A stretch of 13,671 bases of DNA from Trachelipus rathkii (taxonomy: Eukaryota; Arthropoda; Malacostraca; Isopoda; Trachelipodidae): positions 1 to 13,671 of the forward strand of contig JABUQX010022247.1 in the NCBI GenBank assembly GCA_015478945.1. The letters are read 5' to 3'. A model generated the notes under the pieces. That model was not told the DNA's origin, made no database searches, and saw only the letters and a list, made by a program, of their open reading frames with translations. The translations under genes and the position numbers were made by a program. Shown piece by piece: positions 1-7,932 of this stretch (its first letter is position 1; every line of letters begins with the position of its first letter).

Positions 1-31
1 CATTATACTTCGTTCAGAAGGTGGGTGTTAG

Positions 32-406
32 CCGTTTTCGCATTTATCATTGAAACGCGCGCGTTTCGTGCCACTTCCAGTATGTAAGTTTCCATTAGAT
101 GATGAAAGTGTGTTGCTTGGGATTGAGGATGTTAGGGATAGAATTGTGAATGAGGTGGAAAATGGGGATAAATTCTGTATAAGGTGGATGAAGTGGTGAA
201 TAGGGTCAGCGAATGCAAGGGGTGAAGAGAGATTGAGTAAAGAAATTTCGGAAATTTCAAGGGAGATAAGTAGGTTAGAAGGGATGAATGAAGTGAATGA
301 ATTGGTTGTTGTTGAGAAAGTTGAAAGTGAAAATACGAAGTTCAGGAAATTAGGAGGCCATGCACGCGGAGTAGAGGTCGAGTAGAAGAGTATGATTGGG
401 TTATGA
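32..406 (+). pseudogene. LINE-like fragment, possible linker before reverse transcriptase
   Basis: One plus-strand frame stays open from 32 to 382 apart from a single TGA at 197-199, then meets TAG at 383 and TGA at 404. This is long for such AT-rich DNA. The reading includes FPLDDESVLLGIEDVRDRIV and later KFRKLGGHARGVEVE. A charged, glutamate/lysine-rich stretch ending in an 'ARGxxxR/E' block is what the linker between endonuclease and reverse transcriptase looks like in several arthropod LINEs. I see no catalytic motif, so the family is an inference from general resemblance only. The sequence is G-rich and C-poor on this strand, the same bias the minus-strand LINE relics at 10646-13500 show on their coding strand. 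No start codon or upstream end is visible, and the fragment is probably cut by the window edge. It could also be unrelated GA-rich sequence. Confidence 0.35.
52..67. repeat. 16-bp perfect CpG-rich palindrome
   Basis: GAAACGCGCGCGTTTC reads the same on both strands. It lies inside the LINE-like frame and contains three CpG steps, in contrast to the CpG-poor surroundings. No function can be assigned. Confidence 0.6.
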
Positions 407-540
407 AGAAGGGATTATAGAAGAATGGAATATATGATGAATGATAGTTGGTGTGGTTGGTTCAAATATGATACAAACTTAGGTGGGAGGGATGTGGTGA
501 TCTGTAGGTAGGTAAGTATGTTTAAAGAAGTCCAGGATGA

Positions 541-1517
541 ATGATAGTCAGGCAGGCCACTTTGAATTCAAGAGATGTCCAGGTATGTGAAGAAAGTCTA
601 TTTTTGTTTGTTTGTATCATATTGCTTTATTACTTATTATTACAAACTATATATTATTTATATTTATACAGGGCAAGAATTAAAACAAGACTACGGCTCA
701 CGTTGGTGGGTACTGGTTGCCCAGGGTGGATCCAGCAAAGTTCGATTTCTGTGGTCATTCATTGTTTACCCTTGCATAGGAATGTACGTTAAAAGGCAGT
801 AAAAAGGTAGTTTATATTCATTTTGATTGTGTAGCTGAGGAATGAGGGAGTGTATGGTGTGTGGCAGATCAGAGGTGGGAGGTGATGAGGCTCACCTGAT
901 AAGGCTACTGGTCACTATCATTTCTTAATTTCTCTTCGGTTGTTGGTTTACCTTGTTTCTTTCTTTTTCTCCTTGGCCGAGCTCCGAATTTCCTATTAGG
1001 ATGCAAGTAGAGTGTGTGTTGGATGTTAGCGTTTTGTTTTTGGACCCAGTGACTTTTTGTTCTCTTTTTTTTTTTTTTCTCTCTCCAGATTCCGAGTGTT
1101 TATGCAGTGGTTTCCACGAGAGGTATTTTTTGTTATTTAGATAATTTGATTTTATAATTTTGGGACTGACTGTGGTGGGTGGCATGAGCGAGGCGATTGA
1201 CGTTTCATGTTGCAGCCAGAAAAGAATAATACATATTATTTTTGTGTTATAATGTTTTATTTACTTTTATTGTTTATTCTTATGACTATTTTGTTATGTG
1301 ATTTTATTATTATTATTATGTAATATGAATAAGCGAATGAGTTCAGTTTTTAAAGCATCGTTTTGTACTATATTTAGTTTTGTTCATTGTCCGTTCAAAG
1401 GGTGTTCTGTGTTTGAAGACTGTGGAATATAGTTAAGGCTGAGAGAAGGCACAAGCTTGTCGTTTGTCAGGAGTGAGGTAGGATATTATTATATTATATT
1501 ATTTTATTCATTTATGC
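541..1517. other. AT/T-rich stretch without a recognisable gene
   Basis: Short open frames occur on both strands (for example 541-792, 575-802, 925-1185 and 953-1144), but they overlap one another, are of low complexity and show no family motif. A 13-bp direct repeat, GATGAATGATAGT, occurs at 434-446 and 535-547. A long T tract ending in CTCTCTCCAG lies near 1067-1088 and resembles a splice acceptor. No matching exon can be shown, so I do not annotate an intron. Confidence 0.5.
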
Positions 1518-1529
1518 TTATTATTATGC

Positions 1530-1573
<44 letters not shown>
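1518..1573. repeat. (TTA)n microsatellite
   Basis: An almost pure run of TTA/ATT trinucleotides, preceded from about 1481 by looser TTATTA-type sequence. A second tract of the same unit lies at 5818-5848. Confidence 0.95.
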
Positions 1574-2539
1574 TAATTTTTATTATTCTAATTATTGTTA
1601 GGATCAGTGGATTTGCTTAGGGGTGAAGAAGGTCAAATTCTATGAAAATTACCCGTTAACTGGTTAACGATCGAAAAACGAAAAAGTTGGGTCGCTAAAG
1701 GTTCACTGAGTCACTCACGTTATTGTGTTGTTTTGTTTTATTTTTTTATTTTGATAATTTAGGTAATTTTAATTTGATAAACAGCAATTGCCTTATTTAA
1801 TTTAATGAATTGCCTTATTAATTTAATGAATTTAAGAAATGAAATGGTAATGTTTGTATCATGAAATTAACTTAAAATTTGAATGATTATTTTTTGAACC
1901 AATTTGAATGATTTTTTTTGCAGTTATTATTTAACAATTATTTTTGTTTCTTTTCCATAATGTTTAGGATTGTTTCTTTTTCTCTTTCTCAGTTTTTTTC
2001 CTTTGGCTTGGCTGCTTTTTGGTTCATTGGTATCTAGATTGGATTTTTTGACGAATGATCTCAACAATAGAAAACTGTACATATTCTATATATGATTGAT
2101 AAAAGGAAAAAGGGACTGAGAGTGTCTACATATATTAGAAAACTAAAGTAGATAAGAAAATTCAATTTTCCAGAAAAAGTTGAAAATTGAAAATAAAAAA
2201 TATTAGAAAGATAACGTGGCAAAAGATAAATGAAAAGAGAAATAGAATAAAGACTATTAGATAATTAGAAATAAAGAAAAGACTATAAAAATAAATAAAC
2301 TGAAAACACAGTGAAAGATAAATGAAAAAGACTCTTAGAAAATTAGAAAAAAACGATAGTTGATTAAAATTGATCAAAGTTGAACAAAGTTGAAAAGGAA
2401 AAATAAAATAGAAAAGACACTAAACGTGAAAAAAACGGACTATTATATATGAAGTAAAGATAGAAAATAATTAAACAATTAAAGAGAACAAAATAAAATT
2501 TGTATTTTTATATATTTTGTTTATTTGAGATTTTGAAAC
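1574..2539. other. AT-rich spacer with small duplications, no gene seen
   Basis: The 22-bp sequence AATTGCCTTATTTAATTTAA plus TG at 1786-1807 is repeated with one base missing at 1808-1828. TTTGAATGATT occurs twice near 1880 and 1903. A palindrome CGTTAAC-TG-GTTAACG lies near 1654-1669, followed by a TGAGTCA at 1707-1713 that matches the AP-1 consensus. Both could be chance. From about 2100 the plus strand turns strongly A-rich (AAGATAAATGAAAAAG-like sequence). The minus-strand open frame across 2162-2377 is poly-Phe/Leu low complexity and is not a gene. The 5' end of the LTR described below may lie within this stretch, but I could not place it. Confidence 0.5.
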
Positions 2540-2544
2540 ATTTT

Positions 2545-2630
2545 CATTTTTTAGGATTAAGGTTATATTTTGTAGGATTAAGGTTATTATTTTTTAGGAT
2601 TAAGGTTAATATTTTTTAGAATTAAGGTTA
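2545..2630 (+). repeat. Four-copy 22-bp minisatellite in probable LTR U3
   Basis: The core TAGGATTAAGGTTA occurs at 2552, 2573 and 2595, and as TAGAATTAAGGTTA at 2617. The copies are spaced 21-22 bp apart and separated by T-rich spacers. They lie about 90-170 bp upstream of the TATA box, where LTR enhancers are commonly found. Confidence 0.9.
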
Positions 2631-2637
2631 TTGTGTA

Positions 2638-2718
2638 GGTATCGGTATCGGCAGAGTGTATCGGTATCGGCGAATTGTTTCGGTATCGGTATTTGACCAT
2701 AGAATTATTGGTATCGGA
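2638..2718 (+). repeat. Clustered GTATCGG motifs upstream of the LTR TATA box
   Basis: The motif GGTATCGGTATCGG or a close variant occurs three times between 2638 and 2692, and a single GGTATCGG lies at about 2710-2717, just before TATATAA. Regular duplication of a CpG-bearing hexamer immediately upstream of a core promoter suggests binding sites for a host factor. This is inferred from position only. Confidence 0.8.
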
Positions 2719-2719
2719 C

Positions 2720-2726
2720 TATATAA
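2720..2726 (+). promoter_or_regulatory. TATA box of the probable LTR
   Basis: TATATAA follows the GTATCGG cluster. An AATAAA sits 48 bp downstream and a primer-site-like sequence 221 bp downstream, as expected for U3, R and U5. In such AT-rich DNA a TATA match alone would mean nothing, so the order of elements is the support. Confidence 0.55.
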
Positions 2727-2773
2727 ATATTGGGTGTTGTGTGGAGAAGAATTAGTTGTGTTGTGATTTTTTC

Positions 2774-2779
2774 AATAAA
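2774..2779 (+). promoter_or_regulatory. Polyadenylation signal AATAAA in probable LTR R region
   Basis: AATAAA is followed by a T/GT-rich stretch (TTGGTTTTGTTTGTTCCGTG), the usual make-up of a downstream element. Confidence 0.5.
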
Positions 2780-2876
2780 TTCTTATTGGTTTTGTTTGTT
2801 CCGTGTTTTCTTTTTTTTGTCTTCCTGTGTTTTATTCTTCTCGTTAGGATAGACCCACGACAATTTGGATAGTGAG

Positions 2877-2926
2877 CTGGATCGAACCCCACCACATATT
2901 GTGGAGAATCGAACCCACCACATTTT
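2877..2926. repeat. Duplicated ATCGAACCCACCACA unit in probable U5
   Basis: GATCGAACCCCACCACA and AATCGAACCCACCACA follow each other about 27 bp apart, near the 3' end of the probable LTR. On the minus strand each contains GGTTCGAT, which resembles a pol III B box. No matching A box or tRNA fold was found, so I read it as a short duplication. Confidence 0.6.
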
Positions 2927-2946
2927 GAGTCTAAAAATGTAATAAA

Positions 2947-2964
2947 TGGTGCCCAGACCCGGGA
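2947..2964 (+). other. Primer-binding-site-like sequence
   Basis: TGGTGCCCAGACCCGGGA is GC-rich within AT-rich DNA and begins with TGG, the complement of the CCA tail of a tRNA. The complementary 18 bases would be a plausible T-arm plus acceptor end. I cannot name the tRNA from memory. It lies where the primer site should be, just after U5. Confidence 0.55.
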
Positions 2965-4029
2965 ACTAATTGGTAAAAGTTAACCTAATTAGTGGTTTCA
3001 AATTAAAAAGAAAACCATCTGACCATTCTCAATGAGTAGTGAATTAACTTAAACTTATAATTTAACTTCTTCATCATCATAGTGCATGGAGTAAATAGCC
3101 TCAGGCTGGATGATTTAAAATTTTAAAAACCTTTAGATAAATAAATATTTTTCATTAAAATTTTAAATAAAAAAAAAAAAATTTAATTAAATAAATAAAT
3201 GTGTAAATACTAAATAGTTCTAGGATTAAGTAATATTGCGCATAAGCTGATGACGTAATGTCATGTGGTGTGTATCTTGCGCAAGGATGGATTTATAAAT
3301 ATATTTAGAAGTGGCTTTTATATTAGTCAAATGTCCAAAATTAAATTAAGGTAATAATTAGTGTATAAATATATTACTCAATGATATATTTATATAAATA
3401 TATTTTGTAATAAATTTTAAATCTATATTTAATAGCTGTGATAAAATTATTGCGCATAGTGAAGTAGAATAAAAATGGCGGAGGCTGGTACCTAATATAT
3501 AATGTATATACTTTTGTCTATGCCGACAAAGCCAACTAATATTTAAGTGCTATATTTAAAATTAAATAAAATAAAATTAAATTTAGCGAACGCATAATAT
3601 AATTAAATTTAATGGTCCATGCCAATGGTTTAATAAAAATAAATTTTGCTATTGTTCTGAGCTATGAAAATAAACTCCCATGTGAAACAATTTTTTTTGT
3701 CTGATTAGTAAATTCTGTCCTTGGACGAGCGTTTTATGTGTTTATATTAAGTTCATATTTGTATATAAACCAGAATAGGCTTAGTGTACAAACTACTTAT
3801 ATAGGCTTGCTTAAGATAAATTGGGCCAAACCTTAATAGTTAAAGGCCTAATATAGACTCGTTGAGCTCTACTTTGAAACTTTAGGGTTTAATGAATACC
3901 CATTAAGCCTACCTTACTAATTAAAGGTCTTAGTGACAATACATTAAAAAATTATCTCACTTTTTAAATAGTTTCTGCCCTATTAATAATTGTGAAATAA
4001 TTTATTATATGTTTATATTTTAAAAAATA
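2965..4029 (+). other. AT-rich leader region, no coding frame seen
   Basis: This is about 1.07 kb between primer site and gag. It contains an A13 run near 3168, the 10-mer ATTGCGCATA at about 3236 and again about 214 bp later at about 3450, and TGACGTAATGTCA near 3250. AAAATGGCGG near 3473 resembles a YY1/Pho site. AAATTCTGTCCTTGGAC near 3708 recurs with a CTGT duplication inside gag at about 4184-4205. The two ATTGCGCATA copies could be remains of an inserted element's ends, but no boundary could be fixed. Confidence 0.4.
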
Positions 4030-5760
4030 GAAGATTCTGAAAATTCAATAAAATCTCTAAAGAGAAAAGAAAAGTCAGCTAGAAAGGGTGGGATAACTAG
4101 GTTAACAAATGAATTTAAAGCCATAAAAGAGCTTTCAAAATTAGAATATGAAAACCTCATACAAAATATTATGATACAAAAGTGAAATTCTGTCTGTCCT
4201 TGGACAAGGAAATAATAGGCTTATACAATGAGGCTAAAGATATGGAAGAGCAAGCATCTATTGACTTGCTTTACCAGAATGATGTTTATATAAATAGTAT
4301 AAATAAATATATCCTTGATTGAGAAAAGAATTATAGCCAGTATATATCTTTAAAGAAAATGAAAGATATTTGAAGATTTTATGAACACAGTGGAACTAGT
4401 AGTACCTTATGCTGCTGATAATGGATACTTAGGGGCACATAGAGGGCTGGGCCCACCTACTTTAAGAAATTCTACTTTTGCAGGTGTTGATAAAACTAGT
4501 TTTTCCCATCTTTTTTTGAATGGAAATTTAACTCTTTAATAGAGTAATAATGAAGAATTGTCCAATGTGGACAAGTTGTCTTATCTTCTTAAGTATGTAC
4601 AAGGTCCTGCCTTAAAATTAAATTGAATCATTATAAATTATTGATGTAATTATGAAAGAATTATTTTTATGTAATAATTATACTAAAAATCAAGAAGAAA
4701 TAAATCTTGATCTTAAATTTAAACCTAATTAAAATAAAATATTGTAAAGATTATATGATGATATTTTCAATTTTATAGTAGAAGTAAGAATGTTTATTAG
4801 GACAGATTTCAAATAATAAATTAGATAGCTAGAAAAGTCATCTTGGATAATTTGTCCTCTAAAATTAGAAAAACTCTCCAAAGTGTATGGGAATTATTCC
4901 AACAAAAACTTAATAAAACTTATCCTACTTTGCAGAAAATAAGAGATAATTTTCCTATGATTTTGACTTTATATAATTCTAGTTTTAAGGCTAATTAAAC
5001 AGACCACAAGTTTGTAAATAACAAAAATAAAAGTTATAATAATGCCCCTAAGAGAGAAAATTTTAATTATAAAAAGAAAGAAAATGGAGAAAATAAAGCT
5101 GACTTGCAGACATTCTGAAAAACCAGAGGATGCAATTTTGAGTGGAGATTTTTTTGATTTTTTTAAAAAAATCAATTTGTGATTTTTTTGATTTTTTTGA
5201 TATTTTTGATTTTTGGATTCGTAACGTCACATGAAATATAATTTGCAAGTTACAAATTATATATCGGAGGACGTTACGAATCTGAAAAAATAGAAAAAAA
5301 ATTTTAAAAATCAAAAAAATCACAAATTGATTTTTTAAAAAAAATTCAAAAAAATCACCAAAATTGCCATCCCTCGATGAAGCAGTCTATCAAATCAGGG
5401 TGCAAGCTTGGAAGTACAAGTTTTGAGAAGAAGGACATCAATACCATAGACCTTTTCAGTGTTAGTTTCATATAGAGTAGAAGAAAGTACAATGTTATGC
5501 ATGATTTGGAGGAAGGTAAAGAAAGAAGAAGAGTTCCAGAATCATCCTAAATTCAAATTAGAAGCAAAGATGCATAATTTTTGAAGTTCGGCTTTAACAG
5601 ATGGAAAGACAGGAATTACCCCTTTGAAAGAAACTAGAGGAGACATAGAGAAAGAAGCAAAAGTGTTTATATTTTTTGTAAAGTGTTAGATAGGATATGA
5701 GGAAGACAGGCCAGAGAAGTTACCTTTTACAGAAATGATTGTTTAAAAATGCAAATCTAT
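4030..5760 (+). pseudogene. gag relic of a BEL/Pao-like retrotransposon
   Basis: Gag packages element RNA in particles. Several short frames follow in family order. First comes a basic N-terminus (4030-4182) with KGGITRLTNEFKAIKELSKL, ending at TGA 4183. A coiled, acidic segment (about 4198-4318) contains YNEAKDMEEQ and ends at TGA 4319-4321. The core follows at about 4399-4622 with NEELSNVDKLSYLLKYV then QGPAL, interrupted by TAA TAG near 4539. The 'LSxVDKLSYLxxxxxGxA' pattern is typical of BEL/Pao and related gags. Next is ILDNLSSKIRKTLQ near 4840, then a lysine/asparagine-rich tail to about 5117. After the inserted MITE, 5412-5462 reads KYKF-stop-EEGHQYHRPFQC, which looks like a CCHC knuckle with cysteines changed. 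A further QCYA-like remnant follows. Stops and frame changes show it is dead. Identity as gag is fairly secure; the BEL/Pao label is less so. Confidence 0.65.
5124..5376. mobile_element. 253-bp hairpin MITE inserted in the gag relic
   Basis: The element is close to a full palindrome. The left end CAGAGGATGCAATTTTG matches the complement of the right end, CGAGGGATGGCAATTTTG. Long A/T arms with TCAATTTGTGATTTTTTTGA on both sides follow. The centre has the perfect 12-bp pair ATTCGTAACGTC/GACGTTACGAAT, and inside it ATATAATTTG/CAAATTATAT around a 7-nt loop, CAAGTTA. There is no coding capacity. A 'CAGGGATGG'-like end suits hAT transposons, but no clear 8-bp target duplication is visible (TGAAAAAC against ATGAAGCA or TGAAGCAG). 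The host gag reading resumes on the far side at the zinc knuckle, which supports a discrete insertion. The minus-strand open frames in the arms (4969-5323) are shadows. Confidence 0.8.
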
Positions 5761-5817
5761 TATAGTTAGGGAAAATTTTGGTTAAATAAAATATGAACGT
5801 TTCCAGATTTTAACCTA

Positions 5818-5848
5818 AATTATTATTATTATTATTATTATTATTATC
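5818..5848. repeat. (TTA)n microsatellite
   Basis: About ten ATT units, followed by ATCATC and a T tract. It marks the end of recognisable retroelement sequence. Confidence 0.95.
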
Positions 5849-5946
5849 ATCTTTTTTTTTATAAATAAGTATATGCATCTGGGCTGTGACCAGGTCCGCC
5901 TTTTTTTGTGTGGTGAATTTAATAATAATTTTAAGGCTTAATTAAC
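5849..5946. other. Short unassigned segment
   Basis: It contains TGGGCTGTGACCAGGTCCGCC, which is GC-richer than its surroundings and may be the tail of another repeat. Nothing further can be supported. Confidence 0.3.
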
Positions 5947-6373
5947 ATTTCGGCAGCAAAAAAAATAAAAACTAATCTAAATCGATATTTTATGGGATTT
6001 AACGATACATTGATATTGTAATATTTATAACTCGATTAATTGAAAATGGATAATTTGTTGAATTTGTTAAATGATATGGATAAAGATCGGAACAGTTTAC
6101 TTACAAAGTTTATCTGCGTCGCATGTGTAAAGTGAAGTTTGTCAACAGGCAAAGTTTACAAAACGATTGTAATGATTTATTGATATAATTGCCAAAATGA
6201 TTGGTCATGCTAGGTTTTTAGAACATCTTCACCTAATTTTTCAACAGAAAGAGATGTGAAGAATGTAAAAAAGATTTCAAATAGGTAATAGTGGAAAAAA
6301 TTAAATCTGAGTTTCTGCAGTAATATCTGAGAGACACTATCCATGAATTGTAAATAGTTTGTAATACTGTTAA

Positions 6374-6483
6374 ATATATATATGTATATATATATAAGAA
6401 TATTAACTAGATATATATATATAATATTATTATATATGATATATATAATATATATTATAATAATATATAATATATAAGTATAT
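6374..6483. repeat. Degenerate (TA)n tract, left of the GC island
   Basis: About 110 bp of TATA-type dinucleotides with interruptions such as TATATGATATA and AACTAGATA. A comparable tract lies on the other side of the island at 6965-7076. Confidence 0.95.
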
Positions 6484-6534
6484 CCTTTCGGCAGCTACTA
6501 AAATCTGTCTATCAGTAAATTAAGAGTTAGTTTT

Positions 6535-6890
6535 ACGGCATAGTGGATCAGTAAAGTTTTAGGGCTACTTTTACCTCACAGTGAGTCAACGAGCCCCCGA
6601 AAATGGAGTATTTACCCTTTTTATGGGGCTCGACCGATGGGGGACGGAAAGGGGACGTTTTCCATACCCCGGCAGGGGATGGTGTCGAGGAAAACTCCCG
6701 CTGCGACACCTGCATAAGTACCGTAAAGAGCGCGGGTTCCGGAGACCATCCCCGTAGGGGGGATTGCATCCCCTGTAGTCCACCTATGAGGCCTGAGAAC
6801 CTCTCCGTACTCCTGACATCGGCGGACTAATTCCGCGTGGGTATCTTTAGTGATTATACCCAAAACAAACAATAATCCCAATAAATAGAG
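6535..6890. other. GC-rich island with serial stem-loops, identity unknown
   Basis: This is the most GC-rich stretch of the window, sharply bounded and sitting between two (TA)n tracts. Perfect inverted repeats run along it: GAGCCCC/GGGGCTC (6591-6597, 6625-6631); GTTTTCC/GGAAAAC (6657-6663, 6689-6695); CCAT-A-CCCC/GGGGATGG around a GGCA loop (6662-6682); GGTGTCG/CGACACC (6681-6687, 6704-6710); CCCC-gta-GGGG (6750-6760); GGGGAT-tgc-ATCCCC (6759-6773); GCGGA/TCCGC (6822-6836); and GGGTAT/ATACCC (6839-6861). CCATCCCC at 6746-6753 can also pair with GGGGATGG at 6675-6682. Open frames of 65-86 codons exist on both strands, but they are incompatible with one another and match no family I recognise. 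The layout suggests a structured RNA or the core of a repeat (SINE-like or element 5' region). I found no hammerhead core, tRNA-like boxes or rRNA/5S similarity. Confidence 0.6.
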
Positions 6891-6964
6891 TACTTTTGGA
6901 CATTTATCTCGCCATCAATCTATCGTACTGTCTATAAAATCTCTCAGAAAAATTGGGACCTTGA

Positions 6965-7076
6965 TTATATATATATAAATAATGATATATATAGTATATA
7001 TAATAATATATATTAGTAGATATATATATATAGTATATATATATTATATTAATATATATATATATTATATATCTTA
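6965..7076. repeat. Degenerate (TA)n tract, right of the GC island
   Basis: About 112 bp of TA dinucleotides interrupted by TAGTATATA and TTAGTAGATA. It is similar in make-up to the tracts at 6374-6483, 9329-9424 and 13512-13662. Confidence 0.95.
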
Positions 7077-7198
7077 GTACGAATTACCAAATATTGATTC
7101 CGATTATCGATATAAAATGTATCGACTTTCGATTTTAATCCGGATAACACCAATCAAAAATATCGAAATGAACCTAAAAAAAGTATGCTCGCCGAAAT

Positions 7199-7580
7199 TA
7201 AAATTTTTACCAATAATAGTTAATAATAAATAATTTAAATAAAAATAAATAAAAAATTTTTGTTCATTTAATACGCATTGGAGTTACAGTGGTATACTGG
7301 AACAATTTATTTAGATATCTTTAATTCTAGAAAAGTTTTTTAATAATTTTGAATAAAATTATTAGAATGTATTTTGTTTGAGAAAGAAATTTTTCCTTAA
7401 AAATAGAATTCACTTTCCGGAAAATTAAAGTTTGAAAACGTTGGTGTTAAAAAATGAAATAATTTGGATGATTTTAATATTCACCACGGCTAATGTATAC
7501 ACTCGAGTTTATTAGCTTTAAACTGGCAAATAAATTTTTGTTTTCAATAGTACATTAGTGATTAATCAACTTGCCCTAAC
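7199..7580. other. AT-rich stretch with small hairpins, no gene seen
   Basis: CAGTGGTATA at 7287-7296 is identical to the end of the hAT-like MITE at 8089-8298. The right partner is not visible here. A perfect hairpin, TAATAATTTT-gaat-AAAATTATTA, lies near 7341-7364. TTTCCGGAAAATTAAAG near 7413-7430 loosely resembles the MITE arm. This may be a broken second copy of that family. Confidence 0.35.
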
Positions 7581-7932
7581 GTGCCCAAGTTCACCCCCAA
7601 ATAGATTAAATTGTATGATGGGTTGAATTGGCCATCTTGTTATTCTTATTGTTTATGTATTTAATTATGACATTTTTATTACATATATAGCTAATTTTAA
7701 TATAAAACAATTACTTATAGTTAAGTAAATAATTAAAAATAAAAAATTAAATTTATTACAAATATATATGAATTCCAAAAAGTGTCAAAATTCATCCCAT
7801 GGGCCACCACATTTTATTCCTATTTTAGTATCATTATTGATCATTTTATTACTTATTACTAATTTAATATAAATAATTACTAAATAATAAAAAAGCGAAA
7901 TATTAGTATAAAATTAAAATTTATTACATAAT
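7581..7932. repeat. Two-copy degenerate tandem repeat, unit about 170-200 bp
   Basis: Copy 1 begins GTGCCCAAGTTCACCCCC (7581) and copy 2 begins GTGTCAAAATTCATCCCA (7782). Both continue with matching blocks: CATTTTTATTAC against CATTTTATTAC, CTAATTTTAATATAAAACAA against CTAATTTAATATAAATAA, and AAATTAAATTTATTACA against AAAATTAAAATTTATTACA. A third start, TTGCCCAATTCCAATCCC, lies near 7972, about 190 bp further on, after which similarity fades. It is non-coding and AT-rich, and could be a small satellite array or duplicated element ends. Confidence 0.6.

Larger units (their letters stand above)
2540..5760 (+). mobile_element. 5' part of a decayed BEL/Pao-like LTR retrotransposon
   Basis: The order of parts is that of an LTR element read on the plus strand. 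They are: enhancer-like repeats (2545-2717), a TATA box (2720-2726), an AATAAA (2774-2779), a stretch ending near 2946, an 18-nt primer-binding-like sequence beginning TGG (2947-2964), a leader, and a gag relic (4030-5760) with a BEL/Pao-type core and a zinc knuckle remnant. No protease, reverse transcriptase or integrase and no 3' LTR are visible before the (TTA)n tract at 5818, so the copy is truncated. The leader of about 1.07 kb is long for this group, and an unrecognised insertion may lie within 3000-4000. The LTR 5' boundary is not resolved, and the assignment rests mainly on gag and the primer site. Confidence 0.6.
5947..7198. mobile_element. Possible decayed DNA transposon with inverted ends
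   Basis: The left edge ATTTCGGCAGCA (5947-5958) matches the complement of the right edge, ATTTCGGCGAGCA, with one extra base. About 20 bp further in on each side there is CGATATTTT, giving imperfect inverted ends of about 45 bp spaced 1252 bp apart. TTAA lies near both edges (5942-5945 and 7198-7201), but TTAA is common in such DNA and is not convincing as a target duplication. Just inside the left end, an ATG at 6046 opens 29 codons (MDNLLNLLNDMDKDRN..., with CVAC) before TGA 6133-6135. This could be the start of a transposase, but the family is not identified. The interior is largely taken by two (TA)n tracts and the GC-rich island, so a nested origin is likely. Confidence 0.35.

Noticed and set aside
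1067..1088. Polypyrimidine tract plus CAG, like a splice acceptor
   Set aside because: No adjacent exon, donor or homologous protein could be identified. T tracts are common here.
1518..1573. (TTA)n and (TA)n arrays as CRISPR-like arrays
   Set aside because: They are simple-sequence repeats without unique spacers, in a eukaryotic setting.
1707..1713. AP-1-like TGAGTCA beside a GTTAAC palindrome
   Set aside because: A single 7-bp match without a gene or promoter nearby is expected by chance.
2162..2377. Minus-strand Phe/Leu-rich frame as a membrane protein
   Set aside because: It arises from A-rich low-complexity sequence and has no varied membrane-protein composition.
2877..2926. GGTTCGAT on the minus strand as a pol III B box or tRNA gene
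   Set aside because: No A box at the right spacing and no cloverleaf could be drawn. It is explained as a short duplication in U5.
3247..3265. CTGATGA as a hammerhead ribozyme core
   Set aside because: The required GAAA partner and the three helices are missing.
6621..6881. Minus-strand 86-codon frame in the GC island
   Set aside because: GC-rich DNA has few stops. Overlapping frames on both strands are equally open, and none resembles a known protein.
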